DNA from: Chelonoidis abingdonii
Lineage: Eukaryota; Chordata; Testudines; Testudinidae
Reading direction: 5' to 3'
Assembly: GCF_003597395.2 (NCBI RefSeq)
Contig: NC_133790.1
Coordinates: forward strand, 21,196,150-21,260,149
DNA: 64,000 bases
The notes under the pieces were generated by a model. It did no database searches. It was not told where the DNA came from and was given only the letters and a program-made list of their open reading frames with translations. This document shows positions 1-12,634 of the stretch, piece after piece. The position numbers and the translations under genes were made by a program. Each line of letters starts with the position of its first letter. The first letter of the stretch is position 1.

Positions 1-2420
1 TCATGAGCCAGAAGACCGGAAAGAAATTCGCTCTAGTAACTCAGATCCCACCCATCTAAAACATCTCATCACAGGCCATTAGGCATTTATTGGCTAATAG
101 TCAAAGAGCCTAAATTTGGCAATTAATTGATATCTCATCCACCAATCCCTTCCATAACTTATCAAGCTTAAGTCCTGAAGCGAGATTATGGTCTTTGCAA
201 TACACGCTCCTGGAAGGCTGTTCCTCAGAACTTTCCTCTCTGATTTGAACCCCTTTGTCTAATTTCAGTCTAACTAATTCTGTTGGCCAGTTTGTATCCA
301 TTTTGTTCTGGGCCTCCATATCCAAATCAGATCCCAGTGGTCTACAGCACACCCCAAGCACTATCCCAGGAGAGGCTCTAGTAGCTTTCTTCCCCCACGT
401 GATTTCTGCCCAGAGAGACTCTGTCTTATCCATTCCATCACTTCTTATTTCTTTACAGTTAACCTCATCATTGATGTACAGTGCTACTCCACCACCTTTG
501 CCTTTATTTCTGTCTTTCCTAAACAGCACATACCCTTCAATACTTGTATTCCAGTCATGACTATAATTCCACGTTTCTGTTATCCCTATAATATCTGGTT
601 TCACTTCCTGCACCAGTAACTCTAGTTCCTCCATTTTGTTACCTAGGCTCCTCGCATTGGTGTACAAACATCTTAATTTTTGCTGTTTGGCTTCACTGAC
701 ATTCTTTACCCAATTAGGCACAGATATTCTATCGTCAGTATCACCTATTAGACTGGTATCTACACTACCCTTCCTCCTTATGTCCATTCTCCTGCCCACA
801 GCTGTATCCTTTCTTACTTCATTTTCTTCCCTCTCAATGTTAAAATCTGGCATGGAGATTACTTGGACATCTCTCAATCATCTCCCCCAAATTCCTAGTT
901 TAAAGCTCTCTTAATCAGTTGTGCCAGCCTCCATCCCAGAAGTCTATTTCCCTCCCTACTCAGGTGAAGTCCATCCCAAGAGAACCATCCTCTGTCCATG
1001 AATGCCTTCCAGCAGCCACACATCCCAAAGCTCTCCTTATAGCACCCCACCTGAACCATCTGTTGATTATCATAGTCTTGTCACACCTTTGTTGCCCTTC
1101 TCTAAGAACAGGCAGAATCCCACTGAAGATCACCTGAGCCTCAATTTCCTTAAGCGTCTTCCCCCGCCTGGCATAGTCTCCTTTGATATGTTCTAGCGAG
1201 AATCTAGCCATATCATTTGTTCCCACATGAAGGACAATCAGTGTATTCTTTCCCGATCCCATTAGGATCCTCTTCAGTCTCAGGTCCACATCCTTATCTG
1301 AATGGCTTGCCAACTACAAAAGAATTTCTCCTCCCTTGGTTTTCACACCTCAACCGCTAGAAGAGGGCCTCATCCTCCCTGATTGAATTAACATCGTTAT
1401 ACCTAGCCTGCTTCTTGCTTGCATATATATACCTGCCCCTGCCCCTCTGATACTTGATCCCATATCTTAGCACCCAGCAGAAAGCACACCCTTCTGTTCT
1501 TTGGATCAGGTCTGGTTACAGGACTGTCTATTCGTCTCAGTAAGGAGTCCCCAGTCATGTAGACCTGGTGATGGTGCGATTCTCTGGTCTATCCCCTGTT
1601 CCCTCTGGCTGCAAGTCCTCTCAATTCCTATTCTCCCTTGCAATCCTCTGTAAACCATCCTGTATCCTCCTGGGGCTCATATTTGGTGTTATCTCCATTG
1701 ACTCTTCCCCTCTTCCTACAGAACTAACTGCTTTTCTTTTCTTCCTTGCCCTCTCACCTTCAGTGACCACCTGCTGTGCCCCTTCTTCGTTTTCCAACTC
1801 CACAAACCTGTTCCTGAGTTCTATTTCTCCTTCACTAGCTGTCTTTTTTTCCTCTGCCTGGTTCTCTTAGTCACATGCTTCCACTGTCCACTTTCCTCAC
1901 CCAGCAGTCTCCCCTCAGAGTTCTTTGGTCCTGCTTCCATCTGCAAGTCTGAGCTTTTCCCTTCAGCCTCCTTATGTCTCTGCTCCATCATCTGCTTGAA
2001 CTCCCTTCTAAACTCAACCAGAGTTTCCACCTGCATCTCCAATCCTCTGATCTTTTCTTCCATCAGCTCTATCAAGCGACACTTCATGCAGACGAAACTC
2101 TTTACATGATCTTGGAAGGGGTACCTGAAGATACCGCAGCTTCCACATCCAGTCGTCTTCATTGTGTCTTCCACTGCTTGGGTCACTACTACTGCTGCAT
2201 CTGTATCTGTCATAGCCTTCCCACCTAAGTCCTGTTAGTCTGGGAAACACAAACCAAATCAAAACACCACCACCCACAGCAAAACAAACCGCCCATGAGC
2301 ACCACAACACTGCCAGAACACTACACACTCCCTTCACTAGCCTATATGTTCCTCTGCCTGGTTTTTCTAGTCTTCCCCACAAACTCCCCTTAAGAACTCA
2401 CACTCAAACTCCCCTGTTTA
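1..2420 (-). mobile_element. CR1 LINE, decayed, with ORF1 and start of ORF2
   Basis: On the minus strand a CR1 non-LTR retrotransposon runs off the left edge. ORF1 pieces lie at about 2213-940. They show a CxxC...CxxC zinc-binding stretch (GCGSCG...CMKC), a charged coiled coil (ELMEEKIRGLEMQVETLVEF), and the SGNH-esterase blocks GDSLL (about 1545), HVGTND (about 1235) and DGLH (about 975). ORF2 begins at about 877. It carries the apurinic-endonuclease N-terminus LRCLYTNARSLGNKMEELEL, with ITETW and GGGVALYI downstream. Frameshifts and stops split ORF1, so it is dead. It sits in UPB1 intron 4 in the same orientation as the gene. Confidence 0.9.
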
Positions 2421-4683
<2,263 letters not shown>

Positions 4684-4771
4684 TCCAAGCCTCTTGAAAG
4701 CAGATCACATTGACCCCACACATTGCAGCCACCTCCACGATCTCCTCTATTCGCCTGTGCAGTGCAGCCAC
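4684..4771 (-). CDS. UPB1: UPB1 coding exon 3: nitrilase-fold segment with catalytic Glu
   Basis: This 88-base exon is flanked by the acceptor TTACAACCAG and the donor A/GTGAGT. It encodes [20 protein letters not shown] followed by NVICFQEAW, matching human UPB1 residues 93-121 almost exactly. The Glu in FQEAW (residue 118 here, 119 in human) is the catalytic base of the Glu-Lys-Cys triad of the carbon-nitrogen hydrolase family. It ends after one base of a Thr codon, the same phase as human exon 3. It lies about 5.9 kb from exon 2 because intron 2 is filled with transposons. Confidence 0.95.
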
Positions 4772-4975
4772 CTGGTTGTAAGAAATTTGACCCTATAAAA
4801 ACTCATAAATCATAATTCACTTGTAACATTAAGGTTTTGGTTCTGCCACCTTTATTCACACTAAGTAGTACCTTGCTTGGCACTTCACCCCATTAATTTC
4901 AGTGAGAATACTTGTAGGGTAAGTTCCTGCTCAACACAAGCAATGGTTGTAGAATTAGGCCCTAAAGAGTTAGGG

Positions 4976-5287
4976 CAGGTGTCGGCAACCTTTCAAAAGT
5001 GCTGTGCTGAGTCTTCATTTATTCACTCTAATTTAAGGTTTTGCGTGCCAGTGGTACTTTCTAAAAATCGTTAAAATGTATCTTTCTATAAGTCTACAAT
5101 ATATAATTAAACTATTGTCGTATGTAAAGTAAATAAGGATTTTTAAATGTTTAAGAAGCTTCATTTAAAATTAAATTAAAATGCAGAGCCCCCTAGACTG
5201 GTGGCCAGGACCCGGGCAGTGTGCGTGCCACTGAAAATCAGCTCGCATGCTGCCTTTGGCACGTGAGCCATAGCTTACCTACCCCTG
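4976..5287. mobile_element. hAT MITE with perfect 8-bp TSD
   Basis: The element starts CAGGTGTCGGCAACC and ends TTACCTACCCCTG, which are imperfect terminal inverted repeats. It is flanked by AGTTAGGG at 4968-4975 and again at 5288-5295, an exact 8-bp duplication typical of hAT. It has no coding capacity. It lies in UPB1 intron 2. Confidence 0.9.
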
Positions 5288-6907
5288 AGTTAGGGTATTT
5301 TTAAAGGTATTTAGGTGCCTAACCATTCAGATAGGTACCTAATGGGATTTTCAAAAGCACATATCTGCGTCTTTAGGCATTCTATTCTAGATACATTTAA
5401 AAAACTGGCCTTTATTCCCTACATGTGCATTAGAGATCTATATACCTTAAAAGAACCACACACAAAAAACCTTTCTGAGTCTGTTTTGAGATGTGACACT
5501 TAGCAATGTGAATGAGTAAGCATAATACCACCAGAGGTTAGACCAGTCTCTTGAACTGATATCTGTACATCCTGCAAGCACATGTAGATTCCAGAACATC
5601 CCCTAAAATACCAGCCCTGGAGCTAGCAGAGTTATGAACTGACAAAATGCTTGTTGGAGCAGTATGTTGCTTCACTCTTGAGCCCCATACATCTGACAAC
5701 TTCGACCAGAAGTTCTTTGACTAGAAGTTAGGAGGCCATTGGCCTATGGTTATCTATGGGACAGTTGCTTATGTTTGGATAAAGGAGAGATGGGATGATC
5801 GGGGACAGGGATGGCCATGGACTGGCTACTTCTGAAATGCAGACAAGCTCCTCCTTTTGGCATATGTTCTGGGTCTAATGAGAGAATCTCATTCTCTGAG
5901 GCTTGAAATGTATATGCGTGCACACACAGAGTTAGTAAACATGCTTCAATCAGTAATATACAAGTTATTAACCTCCAAGCATGTTTTAGTGCATCCCTAA
6001 GAAGAACCAAGCAGTGCACCAATGATGGACTGTTTGTATTTTTCTTTAATTAAAAATCTTTACACAGAAACTCCTCTCACTGGAGAACTCTAGTTACAGA
6101 GAGGCATAGAGGCAGTGGCAATGAGATTTGGAGCCATTCATATATCTCCATCTCAAATCCAATCCAGACTGACACCGACCAAACAGATATAACAGCTGTG
6201 TATCGTTATGCAAAATGACATGGTGGTCTTGGGCCAGTTTCTAGTGGAGAGGCATCCACATAACAAATGGCAGCAACTGGCACTCTTTTTGGCAGACCAC
6301 ACAGATAAAGCAAGAATTTTACTAACACAGAGAATGAGCTACTCTCTCTCTCCAAAACACAGTGTCTGTGTGAACTTTCTGCCCTGTGGATAAATCAGAC
6401 AATCAGTCCAGCATATTTCACAAATGTGAAATTCACCTTCATTTTGCTTTTAAAAAGACTACAGATTTACATAAAACTTGCATCTGAAGATGTGCATCTT
6501 GTATCAGACACGCCGGTGTTCATCTGGTGAAAGACCCTCCTCAGACCAAAAGAGTTTTAGAGCACAGAATTTATACAAATCACCAACCCTGCATTCTGCA
6601 ATCATCAACTTCAATTCTCTGAACATGAGACTTTTCTGGTTCATTTGACAGGTAAAGGCTTTTAGCTTATAAAGCCAGCAACTAAATATTTAGCTTCAAG
6701 AAAACTACAAATTGCTTGGGCGAGTCAATAAGCAAACAATAGAAATGAGATTTTCTGATGAAGCTGCATGCTCTACTTTGAGTCACAAGACTACTTGGCA
6801 ATTTACCATTCAACAAGTCAAATCCAAGGCCATTAGATAACGTAGGCCCTGAAACTGATAGCGGACAACACAAGAAATGCAGAACTGATAGTGTGACATT
6901 TGAAAGA

Positions 6908-7008
6908 CAAGGTGGGTGAGGTAATATCTTTTACTGGAACAACTTCTGTTGGTGAATGAGACAAGCTCTGAGATACGCAGAGGTCTGGGAAAGGTACTCA
7001 GGGCTTGT
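6908..7008 (+). repeat. Interspersed repeat (copy 1): GGTGGGTGAGGTAATATCTTTTA family
   Basis: The text AAGGTGGGTGAGGTAATATC, then ACTTCTGTTGGTGAATGAGA and AGCTCTGAG, matches the repeat at about 54474-54605 and is a familiar interspersed sequence of turtles and crocodilians. I cannot name the family with certainty. Confidence 0.55.
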
Positions 7009-7229
7009 TCTCATGTACAGTAATTCAGCTATGCCACAGTAGCGTTTTAGTGAAGATGTTCCTACGCCAACAAGAGAGCAGCGTAGTAAATCCACCTCCT
7101 TGAGAAGCTCTCCCATCAACACAGTATTGTCTACATGGGGTGCGGGGGGAATTGTAGATCAGTATCACTCAAGGGTATGGATTTTTCCACAAAAGCAACG
7201 CAGTTATACCGATATAGGTCTATAACCTA

Positions 7230-7493
7230 CAGGACCGGCGCTAGAGGTTTTAGCGCCCTAGGCGCATGGCAATTTTGCCGCCCCTCACCCTGGTCCCGCG
7301 GCTCCGGTGGAGCTGCCACAGTGGTGCCTGCGGAAGGTCCACCGGAGCCGCGGGAGCAGCCGACTGTCCGCAGGCACGACTGCGGCAGCTCCACCGGAGC
7401 CGCCTGCCGCCCCCTCCGGCAAAATGCCGCCCACCAATAATCCTGGTGCCCTAGGCAATTGCCTAGGTCACCTAAATGGAAGCGCCAGCCCTG
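7230..7493. mobile_element. hAT MITE with perfect 8-bp TSD ATAACCTA
   Basis: The termini CAGGACCGGCGCT and AGCGCCAGCCCTG are inverted repeats. ATAACCTA is present at 7222-7229 and 7494-7501. The interior is GC-rich with an internal CGGAGCCGCGGGAGC/GCTCCACCGGAGC palindrome. It is non-coding. Confidence 0.9.
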
Positions 7494-7759
7494 ATAACCT
7501 AGATTTGGGCTCAAGAGTGTCACAGCTCAGTACAAGGTGGAACAGTCTGATAAATATGAGGAGTTAAGACATGTTGCACGAGACCATTTGGGATGATGTG
7601 CACAATTATCACCTCTGCAATCACTGGACAAAGAAGTGTTAAGGGGTTACATACTGTTGTAATGAGACACAAGACCAGCCTCTCAGTCTAACAGCTTGTT
7701 TACACTACCACTTTTTACAGTCATAATTTACATCGCTCAGGGGTGTAATGCTCTTCTCT

Positions 7760-7881
7760 AGGGTTGACAACACTTCAAGATTGTCCTGGAGTGTTCAGGA
7801 ATTAAAGATTAATCTTTAATTAAAAGATGATGTTACGTGACAAAACCTCCAGGAACAGGGACCACCAAAGTTGGCAACCCT
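7760..7881. mobile_element. Short MITE with AGGGTTGmCAAC ends
   Basis: The left end AGGGTTGACAAC and right end GTTGGCAACCCT are inverted repeats about 120 bases apart. No clean TSD was seen. It resembles short hAT-type MITEs of reptiles. Confidence 0.6.
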
Positions 7882-8298
7882 GTCTCCTGCACACATAGCT
7901 TCCGCTTCTCATTGGGGTGGAGTAATTACCTCCATGGGAGAGTGATCTCCTGCAGGGCTGCCCAGAGGTTTCAGGGAGCCTGGGGCAAAGCAATTTCGAG
8001 GGCCCCTTCCATAAAAAAAAGTTGCAATACTATAGAATACTATATTCTCATGGCGGCCCCTGTGGGGTCCAGGGCCTGGGGCCAGGGCCGTCCTTAGCCA
8101 TAGGCAGAACAGGCAGCCGCCTAGGGCACCACTAGGTCTGGGGGCACTGCTCTGCTGGGAGCCCGGACAGATAGGAAGCAGTGGAGCATGTAAGAGCAGG
8201 GCTGCTGGGTCCTAGAGAGAGCCGAATGCAGCACAGTCGGAGGGAGGGGATTGGCTGCTGGGGTCTCTGGGAAGGGGTGGGGGAAGGAACTCACCTGT

Positions 8299-8510
8299 AG
8301 GGAGACCAGATGTCCCAATTTTATAGGGACAGTCCCGATTTTGGGGTCTTTTTCTTATATAGGCTCCTATTCCTCCCCACCCCGCTCCCGATTTTTCACA
8401 TTTGCTGTCTGGTCACCCTAGGTGAGGGTAATTGGTACCTATATAAGACAAAGCCCCAAATATTGGGACTGGCCCTATAAAATCAGGACATCTGGATCTG
8501 GTCACCCTAG
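8299..8510. repeat. Two head-to-head copies of a GGGACAGTCCCGATTTT repeat
   Basis: The first copy runs from AGGGAGACCAGATGTCCC to TGTCTGGTCACCCTAG (8299-8420). The second, truncated, is inverted at about 8422-8510 and ends CTGGATCTGGTCACCCTAG. Together they can fold back. This is a common short repeat of turtles, probably a MITE. Confidence 0.75.
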
Positions 8511-9121
8511 CTGGGGAGCACGTCTCTCCCCCGGGCTGGCAGTGATCCATCTCATCCGGGGGCGGGGGGGGGGAGCTGCACAGGGCAGGATGAGCTGCTG
8601 TGGCTCCATGGGTGCCCCGTCCCTGAGATCAGATGCTGTGCTAACTTCACCACAGTCTGTTGGGCTGGCGGTGGTGCCCATTGGTGTGTGATCAGACCTG
8701 AGGTTTTGCTGCTGCTCTTGCCACTCTGCACCCCAAGAGGTGGATTTTGGGGTCCTGCAGTTTTCCACCTATCTCCTCCTCTACTGCCGTTGTTGGACCA
8801 GCAGGCTGAGGGGTGAGCCAAGCATGAAAGCAGTACTGCATTGCCATTTAGACTGTCATTTAACAAATTTGTTCGCTAAAAATGCTTGCTAACAATCCCG
8901 AATTCAATTTCAATATTTTTTTTTAAAAATCAATCTCTTAGCCAAAAACAGAAAATTAAGTTGTTGACAATTATTTGTGACAAGTTTGGTATGGGGAAGG
9001 GAGTGGGCCAGTTTTCATCAGAGAAACAAAAAATGTTGACTGACTTTCCTATAGCCCTGTTACTGCTAAATAGAGCCCTCCAACAACTGTAATATGCTCA
9101 TCTCCTTACTAGTGTACAGAG

Positions 9122-9425
9122 CAGGGGTTGGCAACCTACGGCACATGTGCCAAAGGTGGCACGCGAGCTGATTTTTGATGGCATGCAGCAGTGGGCTGAG
9201 TGGCTCAGCCCACCACTGCTCTGGGGTTCTGGCTGCTGCCCCATTGCCATCCGGAGTCCCAGCCATCGGCCCCATTCAGCACTCATTGCTGGTCTGGGGA
9301 CCCCCAAAGAACCCCAGGCTGACAGCAGGCTGAGCAGGCCAGTGGCTGATATCCTGGCTGAGCCACTCAACCCACTGTCGGCCTGGAGTTCCATTCACTC
9401 AGCTGGTAGTTGGGCTGAGCAGGAC
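9122..9425 (+). mobile_element. hAT MITE, left end only clear
   Basis: CAGGGGTTGGCAACCTACGG at 9122 is the left terminus of the same terminal-repeat type as the MITE at 4976. The next 80 bases (GGCACATGTGCC, GGCACGCGAGCTGATTTTTG) match that family's right-end text inverted. I could not find its right terminus or a TSD, so the end is approximate. Confidence 0.5.
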
Positions 9426-9483
9426 TAAATTCAGTGAAACAGGAAAACAAGAGCAACTAATGACAAAGTGCAAGAACCTAGAG

Positions 9484-9752
9484 CAGTGGTCCCCAACCTT
9501 TTTTGTCTGGCGGTCACCAGACGAAGGACCGTGGTAGTGGACGAGCATCTGCTGAAATGTCGCCGAAATTCGGCAGTATTTCAGCAGCGACACCTCTGGA
9601 TGACGTTGCTTATCGGCGGCAAGTGGCGTCATCTAGAGGCGTCGCTGCCAAAATGCCGCCGAATTTCAGTGGCATTTCGGCAGACGCTTGTCCGCCGGCC
9701 AGTACGCAGATGCACTGAGAGGGCCCTGCGGGCACCGCGTTGGGGACCCCTG
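9484..9752. mobile_element. hAT MITE inserted in transposase, perfect TSD ACCTAGAG
   Basis: The ends CAGTGGTCCCCAACC and GTTGGGGACCCCTG are inverted repeats. ACCTAGAG is present at 9476-9483 and 9753-9760. The interior holds repeated GCCGAAATTCGGC-type palindromes. It interrupts the host hAT transposase frame. Confidence 0.92.
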
Positions 9753-9760
9753 ACCTAGAG

Positions 9761-10147
9761 AGCCTCCTGAAGCATGACTATCATTTTGATTTAAATGGAC
9801 TTGAGCTGTACGAAGAATTGAGTACACGGTCATCAATGTTGCCACATGCAAAATCGATAATGGACATTATACAGTTTACTCATACCAGCAAACTTGTTGA
9901 CATATATCCTAATGTGTACATTGCCACTCGTATTCTACTGACAATTCCTGTAACAGAAGCATCAGGAGAATGGAGTTTCTCAAAACTAAAGCTCATTAAA
10001 AACTATCTCCGCTCTACAAGGAGTCATGAACACTTGACTGGTCTTGCTATTCTTGCATTCAAACAAGACATCACTTTGTCTTTGTCATACTATGACATTA
10101 TTTCTGATTTTGCAGCCAAAAAAGCCAGAAAGATTGCTTTTAATTAA
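9761..10147 (+). pseudogene. hAT transposase C-terminal fragment (dimerisation domain)
   Basis: The frame reads LYEELSTRSSMLPHAKSIMD, then DIYPNVYIATRILLTIPVTE, then ASGEWSFSKLKLIKNYLRST and LTGLAILAF, ending in TAA. This matches the C-terminal hAT dimerisation region of the vertebrate hAT group related to ZMYM1/zinc-finger MYM-like proteins, where the motif is ASAERSFSKLKLIK. Only about the last 130 residues are present. The short upstream piece in the same protein (about 9430-9483) is cut off by the MITE at 9484-9752, and no N-terminal BED finger or catalytic core is readable. It is a dead transposase fragment. Confidence 0.85.
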
Positions 10148-10692
10148 AAATTAATCCTTGTTTCAATACCTCTTCATAGAAATCTCCAATAAAATGTTGA
10201 AAATTAAAAACATTATATTTGCATCATTCTGTCAAATCAGAATTTTTTCTATAGTGCTGCTTCGTTAGCGCTAGTCCATCAGCATTACAGTGTGCATCAT
10301 TAAGTTAAACTGGTTTTAATAACATGCATGTGGCAAGTTTTCCAATAGTGTAAGCTTATGTTTGTGTTGTGCTAAGAGCAAGACAGACTCAGGCACACCA
10401 GTTTAATAAAATCCCATAAATCCCAAGGACGGCCCTGCCTCGGGCAGATTGCCCCACTTGCCCCCCAGCAGCCCTGCTCTCCTGTTGACATACTGTGTCT
10501 TTACCAGACGTGCTACATCCATGCAGCTGTACCAATGTGGTGCGGTAGTGAAGACAGGCCCTAAAGCATGAGTCCCTGATTTCAGTGTCCAGAGTTTTAG
10601 GAATTTAAGCTGCCAGGCTCATGTGATACGGGCTGATCCAACCGAAGAGCTGCAGCCGGCTGACCCAGAGCCCCCTTTCCAGGTGACTGTAC

Positions 10693-10864
10693 CTGTTCCG
10701 CCACGGGTGTGTCTGTGGGCAGGGGGATTTTATTCTGAACCAGCCCCACTCGAACAACACGGGGCTGCCTCAGCTGCTCGGGCGCAGCTCCAAATCCACA
10801 GCCCTGCAACTCAAACGCCCTCTGGCTCGCGGCCGACAGAGCCGCAGCCGGCAAGGCCAGTTTT
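10693..10864 (-). CDS. UPB1: UPB1 coding exon 2
   Basis: The acceptor GCCGTTTCAG precedes 10864. One base completes Arg34 and 57 codons follow to CAG with donor GTACAGT. The peptide includes [24 protein letters not shown] and [13 protein letters not shown]. These match human UPB1 residues about 36-92, the linker and first beta-strand of the nitrilase fold. Its phase joins exon 1 and exon 3 without a gap. The first part ([10 protein letters not shown]) is more alanine-rich than human, in keeping with the high GC content here. The 5' splice site is about 350 bases from exon 1, so intron 1 is short. Confidence 0.95.
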
Positions 10865-11211
10865 CTGAAACGGCAAAGGACGCGAATGAAGGGCGCGCGC
10901 GCGCCTCCCCCCTGCATGTTACCCGAGCGCCACGCGCCTGCCAACCGCCAAGGCGGGCAACAGCAGCCGGACACTGCAAGAGCGCCCGGAGGCTGCGCGG
11001 CCACCACGCCTCGAGCGAACCTGCGCCAAAGGCCTCCAGCTATGGCCACGTCCCTTCCCCCCTACGCCAGGTTACCCCACAAAGCCCGCCGAGCTAAGAC
11101 GCCCCCCTCAGCCTTTTCCCCCACCCCGTTCAGCGGGGGACACCCCCCCCAGTCCCACAGCGAGGCCGGCAGCCGGCGCAGGGGCTACTGGGAGCTGTAG
11201 TCCTCCGGCAC

Positions 11212-11312
11212 CTGCTCAGGCTGCCGTAAAGGATCCGCTTCACTTCGCCGAGCTCCTCGGGCGGGAGGTGCCGCTCCAGGCATTTCTCCAGCGAATCTAG
11301 ACTCCCCGCCAT
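11212..11312 (-). CDS. UPB1: UPB1 coding exon 1: beta-ureidopropionase N-terminus
   Basis: This exon encodes residues 1-33 plus two bases of codon 34 of beta-ureidopropionase, the cytosolic enzyme that hydrolyses N-carbamoyl-beta-alanine and N-carbamoyl-beta-aminoisobutyrate in the last step of pyrimidine catabolism. The peptide has SLEKCLERHLPPEEL followed by EVKRILYG, matching vertebrate UPB1. The ATG at 11310-11312 sits in a near-perfect Kozak context (GCCGCCATGG). No ATG precedes it in frame for at least 50 bases. The coding part is one codon shorter than human and ends in the same codon phase (after AG of an Arg codon). The donor AG/GTGCCG is weak, and the last residues read SLS where human has KEL. 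The exon lies in a CpG-rich region. Confidence 0.88.
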
Positions 11313-12634
11313 GGCGGCTCCGAGGACGAGGGAGGCAGCGGTGGCCGACAGCTGAGCGGACTGCACGGGACCGGGCAGGCTAAGTGACCGTTATCCCCCT
11401 CTCCCCCCGGGCGGCCAGCCCGGACACGCCCCCCAAATGGGACCCGTGGCCCGTGAGACACGCCCCCGCCTCTTCCCCCCAGAGGGGTTTTGCCGTGTTC
11501 CCCTGCTTGGGAGGGGTCTGGTGTGGGGTTGGACGTGCGAGGCCGGGTGGGGTCACAGGGATGTTCACCCACTGGCTGCAGCCTGGGCAGGAGCAGTGCC
11601 AGCTTGGCCCCCAGGGCCCCTCCAACCTGCCGCTCACGGCGCCCTGGGAGTAGCACTGCATAGGGGTGGGGTGGGGTGGGGTGGGGGCACCACCCATCTC
11701 CCTGGCCTGTGCACCCCTTTGTGGCCACCCACCAAGGGCTGGTTGGCATGTGCCCCTCTAGCCTAGCCTGGTGCTGAGTAGAAAGCAGCCTGCCCTGGAT
11801 TGGAACCAGCCCCCAGCGCTGAACGGCTGCATCTTTTACCAACCCCCCAGAGCCAGGCAGGCCCTCCGCTTACCCCCTCTTCCTGTTAGAGTCACTAAGG
11901 GACGGCAGGCCCTGCCATCCCCAGGATGTTTGTCTAAAAGATCTGATCAGGGCACTATTTTGGGGGAAGTTCTATAGCCTGTGTTATACAGGATGTTGGA
12001 CGAGATGGTCACGGGTTCCAGTTGGCCCCTTCAGCCTCTAATCCCTGGCTAACCTAGAACCAGAACACGGGCACAGGCACAACACACACTTAAGAACTTT
12101 TTAGATGCCTAGTAAGCAAATCTACAATATGAGCAGGCGAGGAAAAGAGGGAGTATCATAGTTTACACAAAATGTTATTCATCTCATTACGTGTATAATT
12201 TTTAATACCAAAAAGACACCGCATAGCAGCCAGAAACAGTAATGGTTAACCTAGTCCTCAACTTGGCTTTGAGCCCCAGGTTATCACTGGAAAATCATCC
12301 CAGAGCCAGAATCAATCTACCACACAAAGGACAGCTCAGACAAAATAAGGAGGCAATGTACCAGCCTCTATTTAAACACCTATCTGAGACAAGGAACAGT
12401 GGGTATGAATAAAGGATAGTTCCTTTAGTAAGTACCAAGAGGCATTGTTCCCCCTGAGTCAATAACTACTGCCCATGTTTTGTGCTTCAAGGTGTTATTG
12501 TGAAATGAATAATATGTAAGCATTTTGTTCCAATGAGAAGACTGATTACAGAGTCCAGTGACTGTTACAAATGTCTTAATAGATCAAAACTATGACTTTT
12601 AGAGTCTTTTCTTTAAGTTTCCTACGAGACAAGG
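11313..12634. other. Upstream of UPB1: GC-rich, then a possible CR1 tail
   Basis: 11313-11900 is GC-rich, without a gene I can support. About 11950-12045 reads GTTATACAGGATGTTGGACGAGATGG and then TTCAGCCTCTAATCCC. It resembles the 3' tail of turtle CR1 elements (GGTCAGACTAGATGATC...TCTATG). The rest is unassigned. Confidence 0.45.
11663..11687 (+). repeat. G-quadruplex-capable run (GGGGT)n
   Basis: Five runs of four or more G separated by single T form a textbook G4 motif. It is about 350 bases upstream of the UPB1 ATG (UPB1 is on the minus strand, so the C-rich strand is the coding strand). Confidence 0.8.

Larger units (their letters stand above)
8083..10437 (+). mobile_element. hAT transposon remnant with transposase 3' end
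   Basis: The terminal repeats are CAGGGCCGTCCTT at 8083 and AAGGACGGCCCTG at 10437, perfect over 13 bases. The flanks CCTGGGGC (8075-8082) and CCTCGGGC (10438-10445) form a 7-of-8 TSD. It encodes a decayed hAT transposase on the plus strand near its right end and is interrupted by at least two further MITEs. The interior 8511-9120 holds nothing I recognise. Confidence 0.88.
7953..10476. mobile_element. Outer hAT MITE split by a larger hAT insertion
   Basis: The ends are CAGGGCTGC (from 7953) and CAGCCCTG (to 10476). The flanks are ATCTCCTG (7945-7952) and CTCTCCTG (10477-10484), a 7-of-8 TSD. Its own sequence is only about 160 bases. The rest is the insertion 8083-10437. Confidence 0.75.
4772..10692 (-). 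other. UPB1 intron 2, rich in nested transposons
   Basis: The intron lies between GTACAGT (minus strand, from 10692) and TTACAACCAG. It holds hAT MITEs at 4976-5287 and 7230-7493, a foldback repeat copy at about 6908-7008, a short MITE at 7760-7881, and the nested complex 7953-10476. The span 5300-6900 has only ancient repeat-like text (GATTTTCAAAAG motifs near 5350) and nothing that I can name. Confidence 0.8.
10600..11480. promoter_or_regulatory. CpG-rich promoter region of UPB1
   Basis: The DNA shifts from about 40% GC to clearly GC- and CpG-rich across UPB1 exons 1 and 2, with many CGCG and GCGCG steps (for example at 10896-10908). It covers the UPB1 start and about 170 bases upstream. 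I see no TATA box. It is a good candidate CpG-island promoter, but the borders are judged by eye. Confidence 0.65.

Noticed and set aside
10597..11049. Single long reading frame across UPB1 exon 2 as one gene
   Set aside because: Only the middle part (10693-10864) matches UPB1, and clear AG and GT sites bound it. The rest is intron read-through.
11297..11842. 181-codon open frame on minus overlapping UPB1 exon 1
   Set aside because: Pro/Gly/Arg-rich. It is explained by high GC and overlaps the real UPB1 exon in another frame.
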